The notes beneath the pieces are model-generated. The model saw nothing but the letters and a program-made list of their open reading frames with translations. It did no database searches and was not told the origin of the DNA. 64,000 nucleotides of DNA, taken from NCBI GenBank assembly GCA_033675265.1, contig JAUJYZ010001134.1, positions 248,001 through 312,000 on the forward strand, in the 5' to 3' direction. Of this stretch, positions 1-9,649 are shown piece after piece. Both the position numbers and the translations under genes were made by a program. Numbering within the stretch: position 1 is the stretch's first letter; each line of letters begins with the position of its first letter. The stretch comes from Actinostola sp. cb2023 (Eukaryota > Cnidaria > Anthozoa > Actiniaria > Actinostolidae).

Positions 1-627
1 TATCGTATGCTGAGGCAAAGTCCAATGCCTTGTTCAGGAGCTCCTCGCTTATGGACGGGTAGAACTCTACGATGTCGATGAAGTTATGATTTATCTTTAT
101 TATTGTCGATTTTGATGAACCATTTTATAACAGATGAGGTATTTTTCCACTGGTTGATCTTAGTTGCCACAATGACTTTGGCGTTAATTCTGTCTAGGAT
201 TTGCTTGCTTATTTTGCCGATTTCGGATTTAGTGGGATTTATTAATCTACAGGTTGGCTTGTTGGCGAAGTTCGGTTTGTGATCTTTTAGGGCGATGAAC
301 GCTTCTTTGTTGGTTGTGGTGTCTACTCGGTCGTCGATGTCCAATTTCAGTATGGTTTTCTTGTCCTCTCGCTTGATTGTTTGTGCTGTTGCATCCGTAG
401 CCTTCTTGTAAGATTGTGTGATGTTCTTTTTCCAGTAACTCGTTGTAAGCTGCAGGTTCCATCTTGTAAAAGTTCGTGGTTTTGTCGGCCGGGACAATGA
501 GTTTGTTTCCATTTTTGATGTGTTTGACATCGTTGTTGAGGTCGTTTGGGAATTTGTTGTTCACTTGTTCACTGGTTTGAACTTCACTGTTGAGTTGAAA
601 GAATTTGAAGACGGAAACATCATCCAA
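1..627 (-). pseudogene. Reverse-transcriptase fragment, frameshifted and cut by the window edge
   Basis: The minus strand encodes the N-terminal half of a retroelement reverse transcriptase. One frame (about 627-430) reads PADKTTNFYKM and NELLEK; a shifted frame (about 430-84) carries the conserved FIALKDHKPNF and CRLINPTKSEIGKISKQIL. After a further shift near position 84, FIDIVEFYPSIS matches RT motif A with its catalytic Asp and runs off the edge at base 1. At least two frameshifts make this a dead copy. The later catalytic motifs lie outside the window. The block is common in cnidarian retroelements as I remember them, but I cannot assign a clade. Confidence 0.7.
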
Positions 628-661
628 ACAGTGAAGTTCAAACCAGTGAACAACAAATTCC
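549..661. repeat. Short inverted duplication at the RT fragment's upstream end
   Basis: About 34 bases at 628-661 are the reverse complement of 549-590, the left arm carrying an 8-base internal repeat. It marks the join between the RT fragment and the neighbouring BEL/Pao remnant. An inverted duplication at a breakpoint is the simplest reading. Confidence 0.75.
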
Positions 662-727
662 TAAACGCATAGCAGTGTCCATTATCCGTCTGTCGTTGAA
701 GGCTCCTCGGCGGGGATTCCCCGGTCA

Positions 728-1729
728 TCATCTCCAGGTGACAATAGGACAACCAACTTCTGAACTGCTCCAAGTAGAATATGGGGTGAGATGGTTTGAC
801 TTTGCTGTCCAGCGTGGAATCTGCGACTGCGCGATCTTTACCGTTCGTACCAATCCGTCCTGGCTAGGGTAGGTTTCTTTGACACGCGCGAGACGCCAGA
901 GATTTCTTGGGACGTCGTGGTCTTTGAGCAATGCGATGTCTCCTCCTTCTAGGTTTCGCCTTGGGTGCATCCATTTTTGGCTGGCCTGCAGTGTCTGTAG
1001 GAACTCTTTCTTCCAGCGGCTCCAAAATTCTTCTGCCAGCTGCTTCCTTGAGTCGGCACGGACGAAGTTCCCAGGTGGCGGTAAGACGACATGGCTCTTG
1101 AGGGTTAATAGATGATTAGGAGTGAGGGGCAAGAGAGAGGATGAGTAAACTGATGTCAGATGGCGACTGTTTACTATCGCTTCTGCTTCTACGACAATAC
1201 CTACGATGCCCCAACCGAGTGACGTTCTCTTGCGGTAAGGGTCGTCGTCTTGACCAGGGATGATTTTGCGCGGGTTGATAGCACGTGTACAGATGCTGCC
1301 GATCAGTATCGCGACGTCGATGTCTTCTTTCAAGGCCATAATATGGTCTGCGATGCTTGCAAGATGTGGCCATTTGCCTGCGGTCTCAGGTCTCGGTATA
1401 TTGTCTCGCTGAGCAGGTATCATCTCTCTCGTGTAGGTTCTTGGAAGCGCGATGTGTTGTGCTTCGTTGAATCCTTGTGCTACTAAACCATTTATCTTAC
1501 GACTAGCTATGGTGTTTCTTGCCAGGACTGTGGATATCTCGAGCTCAACTTTTGCACTGCTGATGTGAAGGTTGTTCAAGACTGACTCCTTGATGAAACA
1601 TGCGTCTGACTGCTCGTCTAGAAGCGCGTACAGTAGCATCTTGTTTTCTTTCAAGATTGCTCTCGTGATGAAGCCAGACAGGAACGATGAGCGAGTGCAA
1701 CAATGGCTCTCTGGAGGTCTTCTCGTCAT
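728..1729 (-). pseudogene. BEL/Pao pol remnant: protease region joined to the integrase tail
   Basis: A 333-codon open frame holds two BEL/Pao modules that are normally far apart. The N-terminal half is the retropepsin-like region: ALLDEQSDACFI (degenerate D-[ST]-G-like site), then ISTVLARNT, LPRTYTREMIP and the family signature DVAILIGSICTRAI...RTSLGWGIVG. Within a few residues it continues as the conserved region after the integrase core: EAEAIVNSRHLT, LTPNHLLTLKSHVVLPPPG, FWSRWKKEFLQTLQ, GDIALLKDHDVPRNLWRLARV. The reverse transcriptase, RNase H and integrase core between them are missing, yet the frame stays open. The copy cannot transpose by itself. Gag-like sequence lies just upstream on the same strand. 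Confidence 0.85.
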
Positions 1730-1790
1730 TCACTTTGATGCAGATGTGATAGGTGTTTGCTTCGTCTCGTCTTTGTCTGTGTTATGAGCA

Positions 1791-2009
1791 TCACTCGCCG
1801 GCTTGGATGCACTTCTCGCCTCGCGGGTGTCTCCGTGTAGGGTGGTAGGATGTAGTTCGTTGCATACTTTTCTTGCGGCGGCACTTGTTATTTGTATGAC
1901 CCCACTTCAGACAACCCCAGCAAAGACGTTTGTACACAATGAATGCTCTTTTGTCTGTGATAGTGAGGCCTCCCGTGAGGGGTGGCCCAGTACAAAATGA
2001 AGGGGGCAC
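1791..2009 (-). pseudogene. BEL/Pao gag fragment with a CCHC zinc knuckle
   Basis: This minus-strand frame encodes LCWGCLKWGHTNNKCRRKK, a CX2CX4HX4C nucleocapsid knuckle, followed by the HPT-like segment typical of BEL/Pao gag. It lies immediately upstream of the protease remnant in the order expected for one element. No gag shell region is open upstream, so it is partial. Confidence 0.7.
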
Positions 2010-2035
2010 AGGGATCCCAATCTAAACAGAATATT

Positions 2036-2241
2036 ATAACATCCCCCATCCTATAATACAGTTCAATTAATCTTTGAGGCTTCTTAACTACACGCCCTGA
2101 TCGTGTTGTTGTGGGTGAATGTTCTGCAGACTCGGGTACCTCCAACGGCATTGGTGCTGATGTCTCTGGTCGGTTGAAAGTCTCTCTATGAAGTGCCTGA
2201 GGACTCATATGTGTTTCACGCAGCTGGCATGTGTTGGTCAT
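2036..2241 (-). pseudogene. LTR-retrotransposon pol C-terminal tail fragment
   Basis: The segment TTTRSGRVVKKPQRLIELYY resembles the basic tail that ends many BEL/Pao and Gypsy polyproteins. Here it lies upstream of the gag knuckle on the same strand, which is not the native order. It therefore suggests a rearranged element or the end of a second copy. The reading frame changes before the knuckle. Confidence 0.45.
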
Positions 2242-2333
2242 TTGGAACTGAAATTATGTGTCTCCTATTTCTTCTAAACACATGCCCTCGCTCATCTTCC
2301 AGAAGGTAGGATCTTGGAAGCATTTCAGCTTAA

Positions 2334-2715
2334 GGAATGGTCAACGCTTAGCGTGCATCCATCGAGTTATGGAGCACGCGGGAATTTGGGAGAGCACGAG
2401 AGAAGCATAAGAGTTGTTCGAGGCGTAGCCGAGAGCAACTCTAGCTTCACGAGTGCTCTCCCAAATTCCCAAGTGCTCCATAAACTCGATGGACGCACAG
2501 CTAAAGCGTTGACCATTTCTTTTATAACATAGTCACTGCACATTCAAATTAAACGATTTGATTTTCCGATTGAATTCAGAGCGCGCGCGCTATGCCGATG
2601 ACGTGAGCGTGTGTCCATGGGCTTACGGACACACGCTAACCAACCAATCAGAGCGCGCGTTATATCATACCTATGTTATAAAATCGATGGACGCACGCTA
2701 AGCGTTGACCATTCC
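2334..2715. mobile_element. TTAA-flanked MITE with nested palindrome
   Basis: The element begins GGAATGGTCAACGCTTAGCG and ends with the inverse, and is flanked by TTAA at 2330-2333 and 2716-2719. TTAA duplication is typical of piggyBac and Kolobok transposition. Inside, 2375-2475 is a second hairpin, and near 2485-2521 there is an internal copy of the terminal repeat. No coding capacity is seen. Confidence 0.75.
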
Positions 2716-2940
2716 TTAACGAGTAAAAATAATAGCCATATCAGATACTTAGCCGACAAATACCTCTGTATATTAATCTTGGTTAACAACTTTTTTTTTT
2801 TGGATCTTGCCTCTAGGCATGTAATTTTGTTTCGGAGGGCTATCCTGAGTTGGCTGTCCGAGACCAATGCTGGATATTTATTTCTTGTATAACCTAGAAC
2901 ATAAACAAATATGCAACAAATACGGGTATTAATACGAACA

Positions 2941-3012
2941 AAGAGTGGATAGAGCGCCTGGCTAGTAAACTGATATTAAATAGGTCACGGGTCCAATTTC
3001 CTTCTGGGCTCT
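2941..3012 (+). other. tRNA-like SINE head or tRNA relic
   Basis: GTGGATAGAGCGCCTGGCTA resembles a pol III A box and D-arm. About 35 bases later GGTCACGGGTCCAATTTCC resembles a B box and T-arm, and GGGCT could close an acceptor stem. Several positions deviate from a functional tRNA, and no anticodon arm folds well by eye. A tRNA-derived SINE head is more likely than an active tRNA. Confidence 0.45.
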
Positions 3013-3230
3013 GTGTATTTTTTCAAGTCTTTTTACGCTTGACGAAACCTTACGAACTACTTTACATATAATATTGTTTGATTTGGTGATTGATGTTACT
3101 GAAATAAGTAAAACATTTGGCCAAACAGTAAAGGGAAGCTTTCGTGATGGGAGATCATTGTGGAGGGCGGGAAGGGGTGGGACAGGATCCCTTGCTCATC
3201 AGTCAGCTTTGCTTTCCGAATTATCTCGTC

Positions 3231-5156
3231 TTATACTGAAAGACTCATATGCATCGGCGAAAATAAATTTAAAACTAACTCTTTCACTCGGGGCCATACG
3301 TTAAATTTGTTCTTACTTAGGATGCTTTCAATGACGTCATTGTCAAGGCTTTCTTTGTCGTTCCGTCCAGTCAAGCTCTTCCCGATAAGCTCTTCCTCAG
3401 TGAAGAAAGAGCTTAGAAGGAAGCATGCTGTGGCTGTGGCCGATTTCTTGGCTGCCGCCTTTGCCATGTGGCTCTCAAAAACATAAATTCGTTGGCCTGG
3501 AGATAACTCTACCATCTGAAAGAATTAACACATAGATAATATATGTAATTAGATAATATTGGATAATTAACACGTGTTATTTACACTCTTACATGATGTC
3601 TTTCAGCTACATCTTTTGTTTGCTTTCCTGGTCTGGGTACTTGACTGCTGTCTTCAGCAGGAACCATCTTGCATGTATCTAGAACAACTGAGAACAAGAA
3701 CAATGTGTACCACTCTCTTTAGATTATCATTTACATTTTAGATTTACATTAACTAATATTTATAGAAATAACTAAAAAGGTAAAAATGCCTTAGGGCCAG
3801 ATTACAGATATTAATTATAATAATTTGAACTAATGTCCGAGGTACAACGCACAAAGTACATTACACACACGCACAGACATTCAAAAAAGAAGAAGATAAT
3901 AATAATAAGCTGAATAATAATAATTATATATGAACAAAGTAATGTAATGAGTGATTGAGAAGGAACTAGAAAACTAGGAAGAGAGAGATTGACCTTTGAG
4001 TCTCCTTATTTCGTCCATTAGCTCCAGGCACCGTTGGCAGCTTTGCCCGGCCCCACCCTGCAGTCTTGGGTAATTATTTTCTGGTGGCGTGGCAGGGAGG
4101 CTGGCCTCTTTATTGGCATCGGTGTGGAGATAACTTCTGTGACAGCTCTTATTAAATTTGATGCGGCGACTACATCGATGTTGCTTGTACAACTTACTGC
4201 ATGGGGTACACAAACATCACCAAATTAGCATTTCAAGATTTCAAACATGATGTTTAAAATTACAACTATATGCTTTCCTTTAGTTTCATGTCTACAGAAA
4301 AAATGTTTTATAATAAAAATTAGCGATATGAACTGAACGTTTCGAAACAGAGAATGAAGTAATTTTACAGTAACTTAACGAATGTACATAATAATTTAAG
4401 AAGAACAATAGACCTCTTTAGCTTCGTATGTAAATTGCCCATTTCAGATCATATGATGTAAACATGGTGTTCTCTGGAGAATTAGTCCTTTCAATATGAA
4501 CGAATAAATTTCAGAAATATAAAGGAAAAATGTACTTACTAATAGGGGCTTCACGGCTTTCCTCAGGCACATTAATAGAAGCATTATTTAGTTGACTTAG
4601 TGCATTGAGAATATTGTAATCTCTTTCATCAAGAGCTTTTTTTCGTTTTATTTTTTCTTGCTGCTTTTGTTCTTTGTTTTCAGCGTCGTTTTTCCTTTTT
4701 TGTGTCGAGGTACATGTACCTGTAGCAATTTTTTTTTCAGTAGATTTTTTTGGACGTTGAACACTTGGTTTGTATAACTTATTTTTTGCTCTTGTCAGCA
4801 GGTCTTTGTCGTCTGTTGATAACAATAAAACGTACAAGGAATTGAACACAACTTTGCAAGTTTAAAGGCTGAATTCGAAGACCATGACCACTTTGTAAAG
4901 CTTGTGCCGTAGTGGCAGTAGCGCGCAATCTTCAAGCGATCAAGACAAAAATATAAGTATAACAAAAGTAAAAACAAATCAAAGAATAGGAGTCAGGTTC
5001 GCAGTGACTTACCACTATCACTCAGTATTACACACGGATAATAATTCTTATCTTGGTACATGGCCATTAATTATGCGCCATCTTCACCTTCGCGTAGTTC
5101 CGTTTCCGTAACAATTGCCTTAACATTGTCCTCGATGAATTGCACCAGAAAATATC
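3231..5156 (-). CDS. BEN-domain protein gene, five exons, with one in-frame stop and one phase mismatch
   Basis: Exons read from sequence, in transcript order, are 5156-5013, 4812-4540, 4196-3994, 3678-3593 and 3515-3231, with GT...AG borders such as GTAAGT donors. The first exon resembles a Tudor-like module (YFLVQFIEDNVKAIV, then MYQDKNYYPCVILSDS). The second is Lys/Glu-rich and probably nuclear. The third ends CQRCLELMDEIRRLK, a short coiled segment. The last reads ATACFLLSSFFTEEELIGKS and LDNDVIESIL, a BEN domain, a family known for DNA binding and chromatin repression. Phases agree at exons 1-2, 3-4 and 4-5 but not 2-3. A TAA at 5071-5073 interrupts exon 1 while the frame continues. No start exon was found upstream. 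It could be a recent pseudogene or an assembly error. Confidence 0.65.
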
Positions 5157-5159
5157 CTA

Positions 5160-7050
5160 AAAAAAATAAAAGGACAGATAGAAAAGAAATTCAGCATTTT
5201 ATGAATGGGCAAAACATTTTATTATTAAATCAAATATAAATATATGCATGCGACCTAAATCCAGTAGGAAAAATATATTCACCGATCACTCGCATTTCAC
5301 TTTGGCTTTAACCAATCACGAAAAAGACATGTCATCTATCAAGCATTGAAGCCATTTCGATGTTTGTAAAAAAGCGGGAAGGAGATTCAAGAACAAGATT
5401 TTCAAATAGTACTTTTAATAGTGCTAAAGTACTTTTAATAGTGCTAAAGGCCAAAGTTGGAAATGGAATTTTTTACCCCCCCTTGAAATTTTGTGTGCAG
5501 GTAGGCCACCTAGGGGGGTGCACAAAAACACCCCATGTTGGGGTCATCAAATGTATTGTTGCCATGGAAACGGCAATTGTTCCTTCTGGCCCAGTCCCCA
5601 CAAATTCAACCCAAAATTCCCTCCTGCAAAGTGCAAATGAATGAGGCTGATTCTCCGGCGCATTTAAGCCAATTTTATTCAAATTTGTTTCCAAAGCAGG
5701 TCAACTCTTCTAGCTTTACAAATGGTTAATGACTACAATTGTCTTCGAGTATTCGCTCAGAAAATCGACACTTGGCGAGGGGCCATGTCGGCCATTTTGA
5801 CAGACAGGAAAAACAGGCACAAATGTTTCGCTTATAGCTCCGAAAGTACGCACTTCTGAGAACTTTTACTTTTATCACAACTTCTATAGACATCGATGTT
5901 ACAGAATCCAGAAAATTCTCTTCGGGGAGTATGATAATTTTACTATGGGGATTCGTACCATTTGAGGGAAATGTTCAAAATATGAAAAATTCGTCATGTT
6001 GTAGCTTGATTATTTCCCTCAAAAATTCCTTTCATTGACTGAATACAGCTATAAAGCTAACTCCTATTATGTAGTGTACCCATTCAATGCAATTATTGAA
6101 AGTCTGAAGATGCGAAGTCTGAGAAATAAATATTCATTCAAGGCCTACCTTGCGAATTTGGGCAGTTTTCACGATGTCAGTCTAATCGATGAAATTGTAC
6201 TCTGATTGTTCCACATTCTCGGCTATACATGGTACAGACACTAACAGGCATGAAAGAGCTTTTATATTACATCTTAAAAGCGTCCAGATAAGAAAACTTT
6301 TGGTTCTTCCGCTCACACAGACCGGCACACTATCGAACGACTGGTGAATAAGAACTGTAAATATTGACGTTCACTCCATTCGAAGCAGGAAAATCCTTCC
6401 ACAGAGCTGTATATATGGTCCATACACTTTGTAAGAGCCTCGTGGTGTATCCTGAGTACTGTACTGTGCTAAAATGTTCCCAATAAAATCTTTAAAACAA
6501 CAAGAAAATAGTGTTTGGTTCGTATTATCAAAACCGGAAATGTCATGCAATGTTAGCCGCTGACCGGAAGTGAGACCACTTGAAATACCTAGTTTAATTT
6601 TTATAGCTATAATAGAGAGCGATTTCTTATTTGTTTGCAAAATTAATCATGAAATACTTATCCTTGTCCTGCGTTTGGTCGCGTCGGTTTGAAAAGTATG
6701 GAAGACAAAAAACAAGTTGATTTCATAATGAGGCAAATACTAGTCGCCAGAGGATGTCCGCATATACTGGACCTTCGCCGACTAGGCTTCACGTCCCCTG
6801 ACTTGACCCTTGGCTCTATTAAATATCTCCCTGTATCCCTTACCTTGTTTTCACGTATGGCTTAGAGTTGACTGAAATCAATGATTAGCTATAATAATTA
6901 TTATAGCACAACCAAAGGAGAGTAATTATCTATATGATAATTTGTAAAATTCAATTTGTGAATTGAATCTGAAAAACCCTTCAGGGAGTTTTCAATAAAG
7001 TATATGTCAATAATAATATTATTACTCGTGCCCAGGCCAAAGGCCGCACG
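5160..7050. other. Non-coding AT-rich interval
   Basis: No convincing gene is seen. Two direct copies of a 19-base motif containing AGTACTTTTAATAGTGCTAA lie at 5408-5450. The remaining open frames are short and lack domain-like content. Confidence 0.5.
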
Positions 7051-7053
7051 AGG

Positions 7054-7061
7054 TATAAAAT
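7054..7061 (+). promoter_or_regulatory. Candidate TATA box
   Basis: TATAAAAT in a locally GC-richer stretch lies 133 bases upstream of the ATG of the secreted repeat protein. A start site some 30 bases downstream would leave a leader of about 110 bases. The spacing is plausible but unsupported by transcript data. Confidence 0.4.
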
Positions 7062-7193
7062 ACAGACCGTATTTTTGTTATTCCACGTCGCAAATCTGCA
7101 ATCGAGTGGGACTGGGAACGAGGCCACGAGACTGACCATGAGGTTGCAGCGATCGACGTTGTAGTGTCGATCGACGAAGAAAGTCAAGTCAAG

Positions 7194-7733
7194 ATGGTGA
7201 AGGTATTCGTCTTCTGTTTTTTCCTCTTTACGCTCGAAATGCTTACAAATGCACACACCGTTCGCGGTAAATCTACACTAAAAGACGTTGAGCGTTTTCG
7301 GAAATATGGATTGTTCCACGAACACATGAAAGCCATGAAAGCCTTGAATGCCATTCAAGCCAAAGTTATACTCGATGAACATGTTATGAAAGCTTTGAAA
7401 ACGACGAAAGCCAAAGTTATAAACGATCAACATGTTATGAAAGCCTTGAATGCCATGAAAGTTATACTCGATCAACTTGTTATGAAAGCCTTGAATGCGA
7501 TGAAAGCGAATGCCAAAGTTATAAACAATGCCAAACTTATAAGCTTAAATTACGATCAATATGTTATGAATGAAAGCCTTTATTATACAAACTTGATTAA
7601 CTACAATCCTGGAAGCAACCCACGATGTTTCCCGACGAAGGTGAAGTGGACTTTACCGTTTGCATTATTTGTGTCAGTATTGTTGTCATACAAGTTTATG
7701 CTTGCTATTGCTGTGCTACCTACCTACTTATAA
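7194..7733 (+). CDS. Putative secreted protein with internal MKALNAMKA repeats
   Basis: The ATG at 7194 (context AAGATGG) gives about 179 residues. The start MVKVFVFCFFLFTLEMLTNA is a typical secretory signal peptide with likely cleavage before HTVRG. Residues about 45-120 are degenerate repeats of MKALNAMKAKVI followed by D(E/Q)HV: alternating basic, Ala/Leu and Val/Ile-rich blocks that could form amphipathic helices. The C-terminus is hydrophobic (LPFALFVSVLLSYKFMLAIA). Only two cysteines occur, so it is not a disulfide-rich toxin. I do not recognise the family. It may be a young or fast-evolving gene; a TATA box lies upstream. The repeats could also expand by slippage without function. Confidence 0.5.
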   Translation: MVKVFVFCFFLFTLEMLTNAHTVRGKSTLKDVERFRKYGLFHEHMKAMKALNAIQAKVILDEHVMKALKTTKAKVINDQHVMKALNAMKVILDQLVMKALNAMKANAKVINNAKLISLNYDQYVMNESLYYTNLINYNPGSNPRCFPTKVKWTLPFALFVSVLLSYKFMLAIAVLPTYL

Positions 7734-8311
7734 GCTTAAACAGTTATGATTATGATATATTTGAGAAAGCAAGCGAATTATCTGTCAATACTGATGATAA
7801 GGTTTCACAGTTTATATCAATAAAAACATGTAGATCACGATATGCAAAGTTTATTTAAGCTTATTATAACCGTATTAAATACAACTACTATGAATGTGAT
7901 GTTTATACTAGTAGTAATAGTAGATATACCCTGTATAGTAGATACAACTACCAAATACCATTAAACTACCATGCAATTCGTGATAGAGAACCGAGCAGAA
8001 TTCCAGTGAGGCGACTTACACGTGCTTTATATAAAAGCAGAAATATAAGGAGGCTCGAAAGAAAATACATTGCAAAAAATGTACCCAAATCATCAAGATT
8101 CCATCAATATATTCACACATTCAATCTTGGAAGTAAGTTAAACAGTGATGAAGACAAAAGGTGTCTATGTAAACCAAGAAAACATCCACATAGTATGAAA
8201 GGGAAGACATCTAATACAGCATTCAATAAAACAAATACAAAGATACGGTGTACCCCAAGTACTCAATTACACCAGGGCACGAGTGAGCGCTTGAACCAAG
8301 CGTCTAGTTAA
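7734..8311 (+). pseudogene. Second open frame after the repeat protein, broken by one TAA
   Basis: A different frame is open from about 7625 to 8311 except for a single TAA at 7856-7858. It overlaps the end of the repeat protein, passes a hydrophobic stretch (CIICVSIVVIQVYACYCC), then becomes Tyr/Asn/Arg-rich (YNRIKYNYY, SRYTLYSRYNYQ) and ends strongly basic (LTRALYKSRNIRRLERKY). Similar DNA (CTTATAAGCTTAAA) occurs at 7538 and 7729, one in each frame, so a local duplication may have produced it. It may be a further exon, a duplicated relic or chance. Confidence 0.3.
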
Positions 8312-9135
8312 TCATTATAAAATTGCTTTTCAAGAAGTTGAATTTGAAGCTCAAGTTTTGTTTTCTTAAGGATCAAATTTTCCTTCTTGCAAACAAGTGC
8401 ATCATACTGCATTTCCAACACGTCTTCTTGGCTCACTGATCGTTTTGGCCCTTGTATATATCTATTTGAGCGAGAACTTGAGGTAGGTGTTGCTGATACC
8501 GGTGCAGGCTCAGGACTTAATGAACTGCTGTTTGTTGGTACGATGGGATGATTTCGGTACTTGTACATCCGGTTGGTGGAACGATCGCCTGATCATGGTC
8601 AAGAATAAGCTATAACTTTGTGGTGTCAATAGTTGAGGCTTTCGCGTCTTCCAATGACAGATTTGCCTCTCCTGAAATAATATAAATAACACGAGTAATG
8701 GCATGATAAATTATCATAACTGTTTTCTTTACAAGGATATAATGTAAACAGTTCACAATCAGACACAATTTGAACTTACATGTGTTGACACTCATGTTAA
8801 TATTGAAAATGGCGGTCGTATACGTACGTGACATTCCTCGTCACTCGATGGAAATCATATGTCTTGTCATTTGGGTTAAGGTTGTAAATAATTTATATAA
8901 AACAACAAACCTGTTTTGGCGCTGGTCCACAACCCGTCTTTCTTTGTTCCCTGCGATATTCTGACAATTCTTTCTTTGCCTTACTATGAGGACTTTTCCA
9001 CTTTTCTTTGACGTCCACCATGAGACGTGGCGCTACGCCGAGATAATTCACTGCTTTTGTGATCTCTTCCCATACCTCTTGTTTTCGCTTACTGGTGACA
9101 TTATTTGTCAATTTGGATTGTATCAAGCGGTTTTT
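8308..9135 (-). pseudogene. Myb/SANT-like DNA-binding protein gene, disrupted
   Basis: The exon about 9135-8911 encodes VTSKRKQEVWEEITKAVN, a VKEKWKSPHSKAKKE helix and a GCGPAPK tail. This matches the trihelix Myb/SANT-like domain (Myb_DNA-bind_5 type) found in NAIF1/MSANTD-like and Harbinger-accessory proteins. Its donor is CAG|GTTTGT at 8910. The second exon begins at 8671 after an AG and ends in a coiled coil (ALVCKKENLILKKTKLELQI) at 8308. In between, no single frame stays open: a TAG and at least one frameshift occur. The first helix of the Myb domain is missing because a GTTAACCCTAGG-rich repeat starts at about 9137. It is most likely a pseudogene. Confidence 0.65.
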
Positions 9136-9136
9136 T

Positions 9137-9645
9137 TTCAGAGTTAACCCTAGGATAGCTAACCCAGGGTTAGCGCACTGTTAACCTACCTACGAGAAAC
9201 GGCTATTTATCCCAGGTTAGCTAACCCTAGGTTATAAAAGTTATCCCTGGGTTAATTCCTAGTTAGTTCTGAAGAAATGCAAAAACAAATGGGACTGCCT
9301 TGTTTATGAAAATCTTTTAATCAAGAACGTCAAACCTAGTTTAAATATACAAACTAACTCCATCCGTGCAAAACATTTCATTTGACTTTGTTTCTTAATT
9401 TTGTTTATTTTATCTTTGTTATGTATTGTTTTATTGTTGATAAATATTTCAATGTTCTTATTTCCTATATATAGTTTGTAAATATCGTTCTTTTTTGACT
9501 TGGTAATGACGTTAAGCCAACGTCGAAACGTCATCGTTCTCAGTGTAAATAATGTCGTTTTTTACCTTTTTATCGCTAAATTTTATCATCAAATCTATTA
9601 ATTCCTATCCCTAGGTTAAAGTTAACCCGCTTTCGAACAACCGGG
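9137..9645. repeat. Inserted repeat rich in GTTAACCTAGG motifs
   Basis: Both ends carry variants of GTTAACCCTAGG, with several more copies at 9140-9260 and 9605-9630. The right end reads GTTAACCCGCTTTCGAACAA. It truncates the adjacent Myb/SANT exon, consistent with insertion of a non-autonomous element. The left end looks degraded and I see no clear target duplication. Confidence 0.45.
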
Positions 9646-9649
9646 GCCA

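Noticed and set aside
9137..9260. Telomere-like TTAACCC motifs
   Set aside because: Copies are irregular, mixed with CCTAGG, and belong to an inserted repeat at both its ends, not to a terminal array.
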